Source: Nocardia aurea (GTDB taxonomy: Bacteria > Actinomycetota > Actinomycetes > Mycobacteriales > Mycobacteriaceae). From it: a DNA stretch of 64,000 nt. This document shows, piece after piece, positions 53,490 through 62,000 of the stretch. The notes beneath the pieces were generated by a model that searched no databases, was not told the DNA's origin, and worked only from the letters and a program-made list of their open reading frames with translations. The stretch covers positions 744,001-808,000 of the forward strand of contig NZ_QCYJ01000084.1 in the NCBI RefSeq assembly GCF_003123685.1. Direction: 5' to 3'. The position numbers and the translations under genes were made by a program. Position 1 is the first letter of the stretch. Every line of letters begins with the position of its first letter.

Positions 53490-53789
53490 TCGAGCAGGCT
53501 ACTAAACCCTGGGCGTGTCATGTCCGAATGCGGCGGTCGTACCCGGTCGGTGACGGCGCCCGCCGGGCGGTCGTCGGGAGCGTCCGCCGTGGTTTCCGCA
53601 CGCCGCGCGCGTACGCGTCACCCGCACTAGGGTGGATTCGGATACCGGTGGGTAGCCCTCGGCGACACGGGTCAGGCCCGCCGCTGGACGTGTGCCCAGT
53701 CGCATAGCCTGGAAGTGCAACAGCCCGACCGCGCGTGCCACACCAACATCGACAGCCGGCGATTGCGCCGTCGGCGCGAGGAGGCGAGC
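53490..53789. promoter_or_regulatory. glpK-glpD divergent spacer
   Basis: 300 bases with no gene. Near 53625-53660 is CACTAGGGTGGATTCGGATACCGG, which includes a possible -10 box (TAGGGT or ATACCG) for glpD. AGGAGG at 53779-53784 is the glpD ribosome site. I see no inverted repeat clear enough to call a regulator site. Confidence 0.35.
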
Positions 53790-55523
53790 ATGACCACGAA
53801 GCCGGATTCACAGTTTCTCGGGCCCGAGCAGCGCCGTACGGCGTGGGAGCGGTTCGGCAAGGATCATTTCGACGTGGTGGTGGTCGGCGGCGGCGTGGTC
53901 GGTGCCGGCATCGCGCTCGACGCCGCGACCCGCGGCCTGAAGGTGGCCCTGGTCGAGGCCCGCGATCTGGCCTCCGGCACGTCGAGTCGTTCATCGAAGA
54001 TGTTCCACGGCGGTCTGCGCTATCTGGAACAGCTGGAATTCGGACTGGTGCGCGAGGCGTTGCGCGAGCGCGAACTGGCGTTGTCGACGCTGGCCCCGCA
54101 CCTGGTGAAACCGCTGCGCTTCCTCTATCCGCTGACCCGCCGGTTCTGGGAGCGGCCCTACGTCGCCTCGGGCCTGGTGCTCTACGACACTATGGGTGGG
54201 TCGAAATCGGTTCCGGGACAGCATCATCTGTCCCGCCATGGCGCGCTGCGGCTGGCTCCGGGGCTCAAGAGCGATTCGCTGATCGGCGGCGTCACCTACT
54301 ACGACACCGTCGTGGACGACGCGCGGCACACCATGACGGTCGCGCGCACCGCCGCGCACTACGGCGCGGTGATCCGCACCTCCACCCAGGTCGTCGGCTT
54401 CCTGCGCGAAGCCGACCGGGTCACGGGTGTGCGGGTCCGCGACAGCGAGGACGGCCGCGCCGGTGAGGTGCGCGCGCACGTGGTCATCAACGCGACGGGC
54501 GTCTGGACCGACGAGGTGCAGTCGCTGGCGCGCAGCAGGGGCAGGTTCCACGTCCGCGCGTCCAAGGGCGTGCACATCGTGGTGCCGCGCGACCGTATCG
54601 TCAGCGACGCCGCGATGATCCTGCGTACCGCGACCTCGGTGCTGTTCGTCATCCCGTGGGGCGCGCACTGGATCGTCGGCACCACCGACACGGATTGGAA
54701 TCTCGACCTGGCCCACCCGGCCGCCACCAACGCCGATATCGCCTACCTGCTCAACCGGGTGAACGAGGTGTTGGTCACCCCGCTCACCCACGCCGATATC
54801 GACGGTGTCTACGCGGGTCTGCGGCCGTTGCTGGCGGGGGAGAGCGATTCCACTTCCAAACTGTCACGCGAACACGCGGTGGCGCGGGTCGCGCCCGGTT
54901 TGGTCGCCATCGCGGGTGGCAAGTACACGACCTATCGGGTGATGGCCTACGACGCGGTGGACGAAGCGGCACAGGACATTCCGGCGCGCGTCTCGCCCTC
55001 CATCACCGAAAAGGTGCCGCTGCTGGGCGCCGACGGCTATTTCGCCCTGGTCAACCAGACCCTGCATCTGGCCGAGACCTACGGTGTCCATCCCTACCGG
55101 GTGAAACATCTGCTCGATCGCTACGGTTCCCTCGCCGACGAGGTGATCGCCATGGCCGACGGCAAACCCGAACTGCTGCAACCGATCACCGACGCACCGG
55201 CCTACCTCCAGGTGGAGGCGGTCTACGCGGTGGCGGCCGAAGGCGCGTTGCACCTCGACGATATCCTCGCCCGCCGCACCAGGATCTCCATCGAATACGC
55301 CCACCGCGGCGCCAACTGCGCCGAGCAGGTCGCCCAACTGGTCGCCCCCCTGCTCGGCTGGGACGAATCCGATATCGAACGCGAGGTCGAGACCTATCAG
55401 GCCAGGGTCGATGCGGAGATCCACTCGCAGAACCAGCCCGACGACCGTTCCGCCGACGCCCTGCGCGCCGCCGCCCCCGAACCCCGGCCCCAACTCCTCG
55501 AACCGGTACCGCTGGACAGCTGA
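53790..55523 (+). CDS. glpD: Glycerol-3-phosphate dehydrogenase (FAD, respiratory)
   Basis: 577-residue membrane-associated flavoenzyme oxidising glycerol-3-phosphate to dihydroxyacetone phosphate and giving electrons to the quinone pool. Seen: VVVGGGVVGAGIALDAATRG near residues 30-49 (FAD), SSRSSKMFHGGLRYLEQ near 69-85, the family GlpD signature, GTTDTDWNLD and GGKYTTYRVMA. Length fits the respiratory GlpD of mycobacteria (GlpD2). The ATG at 53790 follows AGGAGG. Together with glpK across the divergent spacer it forms glycerol catabolism. Nearby lpdA in mycobacteria forms a pair with glpD2, but here other genes separate them. Confidence 0.96.
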   Translation: MTTKPDSQFLGPEQRRTAWERFGKDHFDVVVVGGGVVGAGIALDAATRGLKVALVEARDLASGTSSRSSKMFHGGLRYLEQLEFGLVREALRERELALSTLAPHLVKPLRFLYPLTRRFWERPYVASGLVLYDTMGGSKSVPGQHHLSRHGALRLAPGLKSDSLIGGVTYYDTVVDDARHTMTVARTAAHYGAVIRTSTQVVGFLREADRVTGVRVRDSEDGRAGEVRAHVVINATGVWTDEVQSLARSRGRFHVRASKGVHIVVPRDRIVSDAAMILRTATSVLFVIPWGAHWIVGTTDTDWNLDLAHPAATNADIAYLLNRVNEVLVTPLTHADIDGVYAGLRPLLAGESDSTSKLSREHAVARVAPGLVAIAGGKYTTYRVMAYDAVDEAAQDIPARVSPSITEKVPLLGADGYFALVNQTLHLAETYGVHPYRVKHLLDRYGSLADEVIAMADGKPELLQPITDAPAYLQVEAVYAVAAEGALHLDDILARRTRISIEYAHRGANCAEQVAQLVAPLLGWDESDIEREVETYQARVDAEIHSQNQPDDRSADALRAAAPEPRPQLLEPVPLDS

Positions 55524-55558
55524 GCGGATTCACGGCCTCGCGAGCGCCGTGCTTGCTC

Positions 55559-56389
55559 TCAGGTCGGGTCGCGCGGAGATTCCATCGCCGTGGCCCAGTC
55601 CACCAGGGAACGCAGGTAGCTCAGCACGAGTTCGTCGGGATAGTTCTGCCGGTCGGCCAGGTGTAGTCGGGCGATCTCCTCGATGGCGGCCAGCAGCAGG
55701 CGTTGGGTCGGGCCGTCCGGATCGACCGTGACCCCCGCGTAGCGGGACAGGTGGCCCGCGCCGATCGCCCTGGCGTAGGCGCGTCCCATGTCGAGCCGCT
55801 CGCGCAGGCCGGGCGGTCCGCCGTCGGGTGGGCTGAGCATGATCTGCCAGCTGGTCGGCGAGGCGTGTAGGTAGGCGAGTATCGCCCGCCCGACCCGGTC
55901 GACGTCGTCGCGCCCGGCCGATGTAGGGGTGCTGCCTGCGCTCGCCATCGGGCCGCCGAGGTCGCCCGCGCTCGTCGGGCCGCCGAGGTCGTCGCCCGCG
56001 CCGTGTTCGGTGCCGGTACCGACGCGGTCGTCGGTACTCGACCTCGCGGCGTCATCGTCGACACCCAGCGGGTCGATGGTGCTGATCCCCGCGAGCGCGA
56101 TCTCGCTCTCGCGTTCCAGCAGCGCCGTCATCAGCCCGGAGAGGTCGACGAACTGCTGGTAGACGAGGGCTCGCGCGACGGGCGCCGACCGTGCCACCCG
56201 CTCGATCGTCACCGCGGCGAAACCTTCGGCGGCGACGATGTCGCGGGCGATGTCGAGGAGTTGGGCGCGGCGATCGGCGGCGGACATGCGCCGCCGCGGT
56301 GTCGACGCCGAATCGGCGTCGGCGCGAGGTGGATCGACGGGCGCCGGACTCGTCCGCGGCGGTGCGGCGGGGCGACGCTCGATGCTCAC
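55559..56389 (-). CDS. TetR-family regulator with a low-complexity insertion
   Basis: 276-residue regulator. An N-terminal Pro/Arg-rich extension of about 34 residues precedes MSAADRRAQLLDIARDIVAA, the start of the DNA-binding domain; then a helix-turn-helix including AAVTIERVARSAPVARALVYQQF. Between the DNA-binding and ligand domains, residues about 110-155 form an unusual disordered insert (DDDAARSSTDDRVGTGTEHG, then GDDLGGPTSAGDLGGPM), not found in normal TetR proteins. A start at the later ATG is possible; the GTG at 56389 overlaps the stop of the amine oxidase gene by four bases, which favours it and implies coupling. It probably represses its own operon through the palindrome at 57774-57794. 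Confidence 0.8.
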   Translation of the reverse strand: MSIERRPAAPPRTSPAPVDPPRADADSASTPRRRMSAADRRAQLLDIARDIVAAEGFAAVTIERVARSAPVARALVYQQFVDLSGLMTALLERESEIALAGISTIDPLGVDDDAARSSTDDRVGTGTEHGAGDDLGGPTSAGDLGGPMASAGSTPTSAGRDDVDRVGRAILAYLHASPTSWQIMLSPPDGGPPGLRERLDMGRAYARAIGAGHLSRYAGVTVDPDGPTQRLLLAAIEEIARLHLADRQNYPDELVLSYLRSLVDWATAMESPRDPT

Positions 56390-57756
56390 GACTCAGACGG
56401 TAGCGCGAGCAGCAGATCCACCGCCCGCGCGGCACTCTGCACCGCGCTCTCCATGGTCGCCGACCAGTCGGTGGCGGTCCAGTCACCGGCCAACGCGAGG
56501 GTCGGTACCGAGGTGCGCTGGGCCGGGCGCAGGCCGTGGGTGCCGAGCACCTGGGAGAAGGTGGCCTTCGGCATCCGGACGACCTGCGCCTGAACCACTT
56601 TCAGCGTCGCGGCGGCGGGGTAGTAGCGGCGCAGCATGGCCAGTTGTTCGGCGACGATCTCCTCGTGCGATTTGTGGATCTGCTCGTAGGCGCCGCTGGT
56701 GGTCAGGCAGTACAGCCAGGCCCGTTCGGTGCTGCGGCCGGTCATCAGCTGCCGGTCGAAAACCTCGTCGATGACGCCGGTGCCGCCGATCAGCGCCTCG
56801 AATTCGCTCTCGGTGCCGAGCGGCCCGTCCAGGTAGAGGTTGGTGCTGACGATGGGGGTATAGCCGAGTTTGTCGGCGGCGGCGTAGATCTCGGGGTGTT
56901 CGGGCAGTTCGTCGAGCAGGCCGCCGATATTCGCGTTGGGCACCGCGCAGATCACCGCGTCGGCGGGGACGACGGAACCGTCGGCGAGCGCGACCCCGGT
57001 CACCTTCCCGTCGGCGATGTGGACGCGACGCGCCACCGCCCGGTGGCGCACCTCGACCCCGTGTCGCGCGAAGACCTCGAGCGCGCCGGTGACATAGAGG
57101 GTGTCGAGATCGGTGGTGGGGTAGCCGATATTGACACCTTTGCGATCCTTGATTCCCAGTCGGATTCCGGTCGCGAGCACATCGGCGAACACCTTGGCCG
57201 ATTCCTGGTGCACCGGCTCGGCCGCGATCCCGAGCGCCAGCCAATCCCAGACGGCCTCGCGCGCGGTGGCGGGCATGCCGACGCGGTCGAACCACTGCGC
57301 GGTGGTGAGGTCGGCGAGATCGGCGGGTTGCCGCAGGCACTGCCAGCCGAGCCGCGCGGTGGCGAGGGCGGTGCGGACCCGGTCCAGTGCCGTCGCGTCG
57401 GGATGCGGTCCGGCGAGTGTGCGCCAAGCGCCGAGGCCGGTGGTCCGCATGGTCGCCGAGCGGCCGTCCGGCCAGCGCAGGGTGCCGCCATCGGGAAAGG
57501 CGACGAAGCGTCGGGTGCCGACGCTGGTCAGATACCGGAACAGGTGGTGGTAGCCGCTGGCGATCACGTGTTGACCGTTGTCGGGAAGATCCTCGGCCGC
57601 TTCGGCTTTCATGGCGTGGGCGCGTCCGCCGAGTCGGCCGCGTCGCTCCAGCAGGGTGACCTGCTTACCCGCCTCGGCCAGCCACACCGCCGACGCGAGC
57701 CCCGCCAGTCCGCCGCCGATCACCACGTACCGTCGCGGATCGTTCGAATCGCTCAC
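56386..57756 (-). CDS. HpnE/phytoene-desaturase-like FAD amine oxidase
   Basis: 456-residue flavoprotein of the amine-oxidase superfamily. Seen: VVIGGGLAGLASAVWLAEAG near residues 12-31, LLERRGRLGGRAHAM near 36-50, the second FAD motif, and LPDNGQHVIASGYHHLFRYL near 57-76, which resembles hydroxysqualene dehydroxylase HpnE. The C-terminus has LALAGDWTATDWSATMESAVQSA, the FAD-binding end. It may act in squalene or carotenoid synthesis; no other gene for either pathway is in the window, so the assignment is tentative. Start: GTG at 57756 has GAGGGAG at good distance, whereas the GTG at 57762 lies too close to it. Coupled to the TetR gene by a four-base overlap; a palindrome precedes it. Confidence 0.83.
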   Translation of the reverse strand: MSDSNDPRRYVVIGGGLAGLASAVWLAEAGKQVTLLERRGRLGGRAHAMKAEAAEDLPDNGQHVIASGYHHLFRYLTSVGTRRFVAFPDGGTLRWPDGRSATMRTTGLGAWRTLAGPHPDATALDRVRTALATARLGWQCLRQPADLADLTTAQWFDRVGMPATAREAVWDWLALGIAAEPVHQESAKVFADVLATGIRLGIKDRKGVNIGYPTTDLDTLYVTGALEVFARHGVEVRHRAVARRVHIADGKVTGVALADGSVVPADAVICAVPNANIGGLLDELPEHPEIYAAADKLGYTPIVSTNLYLDGPLGTESEFEALIGGTGVIDEVFDRQLMTGRSTERAWLYCLTTSGAYEQIHKSHEEIVAEQLAMLRRYYPAAATLKVVQAQVVRMPKATFSQVLGTHGLRPAQRTSVPTLALAGDWTATDWSATMESAVQSAARAVDLLLALPSES

Positions 57757-57773
57757 AGCCACACTCCCTCACC

Positions 57774-57794
57774 TAACTTCCAATTTGTAAGTTA
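57774..57794. promoter_or_regulatory. TAACTT-AAGTTA operator palindrome
   Basis: 21 bases reading TAACTT-C-CAA-T-TTG-T-AAGTTA: ten-base arms with one mismatched pair around a central T. It lies 18 bases before the amine oxidase start and 57 before the SRPBCC gene on the other strand, so one site could serve both. The TetR gene at 55559, third in the run, is the likely binder. Confidence 0.75.
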
Positions 57795-57850
57795 TGGGTC
57801 GGGTGAGGTGCCGTCAAGGGCTGAGCGGGAGTCCGTCGTCGTAGGGTCGA

Positions 57851-58270
57851 ATGGTGACCAGACCCGTGCGCCATGTCAGCGTGAATATCGAACAGCCGTT
57901 CGCGACGGTCGCCGCCTTCCTCGGCGATCCGGCGAACTACCCGTCCTGGGCCACCGGCCTGGCGGGCGGACTCGCGCCCGGAGGCGAGGACCAGGGAGCC
58001 GAACCGGGCGAATGGCTCGCCGACGCTCCCCAGGGCAGCGCCTACGTCCGCTTCAGCCCGCCCAACGACTTCGGCATCGCCGACCACCGGGTGCGATTCC
58101 CCGACGGTTCGGCCCTGCACATCCCGCTGCGCGCGATCGGCAACGAGGAGGGGACCACCGTCGTGCTGACCCTGTTCCGTCGCGCCGGAGTGACCGACGA
58201 CGAGTTCGAGACCGACGCCGGATGGGTGCGCCGCGATCTCGACGCGCTGCGGAGTCTGCTCGAGCGGTGA
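57851..58270 (+). CDS. SRPBCC-fold protein
   Basis: 139-residue START/polyketide-cyclase-like protein, a single helix-grip domain. Seen: HVSVNIEQPFATVAAFLGDPANYPSWATG near residues 8-36 (strand, helix, W-A), and a long C-terminal helix ending GWVRRDLDALRSLLER. It is divergent from the amine oxidase gene across the palindromic operator, so the two may be co-regulated; the SRPBCC could bind an isoprenoid product of the oxidase (inference). No catalytic residue can be named. ATG at 57851 after AGGGTCGA, a weak site. Convergent with nei. Confidence 0.8.
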   Translation: MVTRPVRHVSVNIEQPFATVAAFLGDPANYPSWATGLAGGLAPGGEDQGAEPGEWLADAPQGSAYVRFSPPNDFGIADHRVRFPDGSALHIPLRAIGNEEGTTVVLTLFRRAGVTDDEFETDAGWVRRDLDALRSLLER

Positions 58271-58279
58271 GTACGGCGG

Positions 58280-59059
58280 TCACCCGGGGGGCGGCTGGCA
58301 CCGGGGGCAGAAGTAGATCCCGCGTTCGTGCTGGGTGATGCGATCGGAGGCCGGGGTGGTGTCGGCCAGCGGCCGGACGGTGATGGCTGTGCCGCACCGC
58401 TGGCACGGCCGACGCTGACGGCCGTAGACGAGTTCCCGGCGCGGCGGCGAGTGCGCGGCCTCGGACAGGATGCGGTGGGCCTCGTTGACCAGGGCGAGCA
58501 GATCGGGGACATCGCGCACGGGCGTCGCGGGATGGACCCGGCGCAGGAAACAGACTTCGCTGCGGAAGACATTGCCTATGCCCGCCAGATTGCGCTGGTC
58601 GAGCAGGGCGACGCCGATCGCCTGATCCGGAGTGCGCTGTAGCCGCTCGACCGCGACGGCCGGATCCCAGTTGGGGCCGAGCAGATCCGGGCCGAGATGG
58701 TCGATCACCAGATGCTCCTGAGCGCGCGGCACGGCCTCGACCTTGCCGAGGGAGAAGCCGACGGCTTCGGTGTCGTCGGTGGCGAGAACCAGCCGCGCGG
58801 TCACCCGGGGACGGGTCCAGCGTTCGCCGACACAGTAGGTCCGCCAGATGCCTTCCATCTTCAGATGGGTGTGGATGCTCACCCGCGGCGTCCGGATGAA
58901 CAGGTGCTTTCCGTAACTGCCCACTTCGTCGACGCGTTCGCCCACCAGGTCGACCGTCGCGTAGCGCGGCACCCGGAAATCGCTGCGGACCAGCGTCTTA
59001 CCGACCAGGGCCCGCCGCAGTCTGGCCGCGGTCAGGAATACCGTGTCACCTTCGGGCAT
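58280..59059 (-). CDS. nei: Endonuclease VIII-type DNA glycosylase Nei
   Basis: 259-residue Fpg/Nei-family DNA glycosylase and AP lyase of base excision repair, removing oxidised pyrimidines. Seen: MPEGDTVFLTAARLRRAL; after the initiator Met the Pro2 and Glu3 are the catalytic pair. YGKHLFI has the lysine used in catalysis near residue 50, HTHLKMEG the His. LDQRNLAGIGNVFRSEVCF is the helix-two-turn-helix. The end has a zinc finger, CQRCGTAI with FCPRCQ (Cys4). Length normal. ATG at 59059. It lies 18 bases after the lhr stop, in the same direction, so lhr-nei is a likely repair operon, as in mycobacteria. Confidence 0.96.
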   Translation of the reverse strand: MPEGDTVFLTAARLRRALVGKTLVRSDFRVPRYATVDLVGERVDEVGSYGKHLFIRTPRVSIHTHLKMEGIWRTYCVGERWTRPRVTARLVLATDDTEAVGFSLGKVEAVPRAQEHLVIDHLGPDLLGPNWDPAVAVERLQRTPDQAIGVALLDQRNLAGIGNVFRSEVCFLRRVHPATPVRDVPDLLALVNEAHRILSEAAHSPPRRELVYGRQRRPCQRCGTAITVRPLADTTPASDRITQHERGIYFCPRCQPPPG

Positions 59060-59077
59060 GGCACGACCGTATCCGGA

Positions 59078-62000
59078 TCACGAATGCCCTCGCAGTCGCA
59101 GACCGCGCGGGGTGGCCGAGAAACCCGCGCCGGTCAGGAATTCGGCGAAGGTGTTGCCGTGCACCGAATCTCCGTCGACCCGATCGATCACCAGCGCGTC
59201 GACCCGACGGGTCCGCACCAGATCGGCCAGGGCGGACGCGGCGGCGCGGCGCGCGTCCGGGTCCTCGGTGAAGGTGAGCAGCGTCTTACCGCCGCGCTCC
59301 AGGTACAGCACCGCTTCGCCGTCGAGGAGCACCACGATCGCTCCGGCCTTGCGTCCGGGCCGGTGCCCGCCCTCGCCGTCGCCTTGGGGCCACGGCAGCG
59401 CCGCGCCGTACGGGTTGGCGGGATCGCACGCGGCCAGTGCCGCCACCGTCGCGGTGCGCCGGGAACCCGGCCGGACGCGGTCGGTGTCGAAGGAGCGCAG
59501 CCGATCGACCACATCGGTGGTGGAGAATTGCGCGCCGCCCAGCGAGTCGACGAAATAGCCGCGACGGCACCGCCCACGGTCCTCGAATTCGGTGAGGACC
59601 CGATACATCAGCGCGAAACCGCCGGGCACCCCTTCGTTCTGGACCGAGCCACGGGTCAGTACGCCGTAGCGTTCCAGCAGGGTGTCGGCCGTCGCGTGCG
59701 CGCGAACGGTGTTGTCGGACACCCGCTCCGGCAGCAGCGACCAGCGTCCCGCGACCGCGGGCGGCCCGGTCCTGGCCGGCATGCTCGGGCGCGGCAGGTA
59801 GGCGCGGCCACGCGGGGCGCGGCGCGGGGTGCGATGGGCGGTGGTGGTGCGGGTGGTGCCGGAGAGCAGCGCCCGCACCGGCGCGAAGGTGTCGCCCGAG
59901 ACGACGCCCGCCCACACCAGCTCCCACAGCGCGGTCGAGACCGCGGTGTCGTCGAGCAGTCCGGTGGCGTCGGAGAGCTGGCGGAAGAAATACGCGCCGC
60001 CGCCGTGCAGGACCGGCGGTAGGCGCGGAGCCGGGTGGTCGCCGTCCGATTCGACCGGCGGCGGTATCGCGAACGTCGCCCCGAGGGTGGTCAGCAGCCG
60101 CAGGTGGGTTTCGGAGAGTTCGATCTCGTCCGGCGGTGCGAGGGTGAAGGGCGCGTGTTCGGCCGGGTGCAGCGCGATCCAGCCGTCCTTCGCGGTGATG
60201 GCCCCGTGCCCGGACCAGATGACCTCGCCGGTGGCGGTGAGTTCGTCGAGCATCGCGGGCGAGTAGTCGCCGACGCGGGCGGGCAGGATCAGCGATTCCC
60301 AGGCCGAGGCCGGAATCGGCACGCCCGCGAGCTGTTCCACCACCGTGGCGACGCCGTCGACCCCGCGCAGTTCCCCGGTGCCGACATGTTGCCAGGACGG
60401 GAGGAAACGTCCGAAGGCGGCGGTGGTGACCGGTTCCACCTCGTGCCGCGCCGCGGCGAGCGAGCGTCGCCGCAAACGGCGCAGCACCTGGGTGTCGCAC
60501 CATTCCGAACCGGTCGCCGCGGGCGTGAACTCGCCTTCCACGACACGTTTCTCGGCGACCAGCCGGTGCAGCGCGGTGGCGGCGACCGCGGTGCCGATGC
60601 CGAATCGCCGGGCGACGGCCTCGGTGCCGAACGGCGCGTGGGTGCGGGCATAGCGCCCGACCAGGTCGCCGAGCGGGTCGGCGACCGGTTCGATGAACGC
60701 AGCGGGCGTGCCGATGGGAAGCGGAACACCCAGGGCGTCGCGCAGTCGCGCCGCGTCCTCGACCGCGACCCACCAGGTGCGGCCCGCGAAACCGACCTCC
60801 AGCGCGCGTTTGCTCGTCCGCAATTCCGCGAACCACGCGTGGTGGTCCGGCGCGGCCGCCGAATCGTCGTCGGCGCCGGTCTCGTTCGCCTCGTCCTCGC
60901 GCCGGTCTCCGGCGCGGACGCAGCGCTGCCCCGCCTCGTCCGCGGTCAGCGGCCCGAGCAGCCGCAGCAGATCCGCCAGACCTTCGGCGTCCCTGGCGCC
61001 GCGCTCGGGGGTGAGCCGTTGTAGTTCCCGCTCGGTCTGCTCCAGAATCTCCGCGTCGAGCAATTCGCGCAGCTCGACCCGGCCGAGCAGTTCGGCGAGC
61101 AGGCTCGAATCCAGCGACAGCGCGGCGGCGCGCCGCTCGGCAAGCGGACTGTCGCCCTCGTACATGAACTGCCCGATGTAGTCGAACAGCAGCGAACTCG
61201 CGAACGGCGACGGCGTCGCGGTCTCGACCTCGATCAACCGCAGCTGACGCCTGGCGACCCGGCCGAGCAGATCACGCAGCGCGGGCAGGTCGTACACGTC
61301 GCGCAGACATTCGCGCACGGTCTCCAGCAGGATGGGGAAGTCGGGGAATTTGCGCGCGACGTCGAGCAGTTGCGCCGACCGCTGCCGCTGCTGCCACAGC
61401 GGTGCGCGTTTACCGGGATCGCGCCGGGGCAGCAGTAGCGCCCTGGCGGCGCATTCACGGAATCGGGACGCGAAAAGCGAGGAGCCGCCGACCTGTTCGG
61501 TGACGATCTCGTCGATCTCGTCGGGTTCGAAGACGAACAGATCGGCGCCCGGCGGCTCGTCGGTGGTGTCGGGTAGACGCACCACGATGCCGTCGTCGGA
61601 GGCGTTCGGCGCGACATCGACACCGAAACGTTCCCGCAGCCGCGAGCCCACCGCCAACGCCCACGGCGCGTGCACCGGCAGCCCGTACGGGGAGTGCAGC
61701 ACCAGCCGCCAATCGCCCAGTTCGTCCCGGAAACGCTCCACCACCAGCGTCTTGTCTGTGGGCAGCGTGCCCGTCGCGGTGCGCTGTTCGTCCAGCAGGG
61801 CGGCGAGATTGGTCGTGGCGTTGACATCGAGGCCCGCCGACCGCGCGATATTCAGCAGCGTGGCGGATATCGCCCCGCTCGAACGGAGTGCGTCGAATCC
61901 GTCGGCGGGTGACGCGGAAGTGTCGGGGGCGGAGGCCGTTCCGCGGCCGGGGACGTTCGCCTTCCCGGCCTTGCGCACGAATTCCCCGAGCGCCGCACCG

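Noticed and set aside
51009..53630. 873-codon plus-strand frame across the aminotransferase and glpK
   Set aside because: Out-of-frame shadow; Arg/Gly/Ala-rich and runs antisense to glpK.
53502..53741. 79-codon minus-strand frame in the glpK-glpD spacer
   Set aside because: Arg/Pro-rich, no ribosome site and no motif; treated as spacer.
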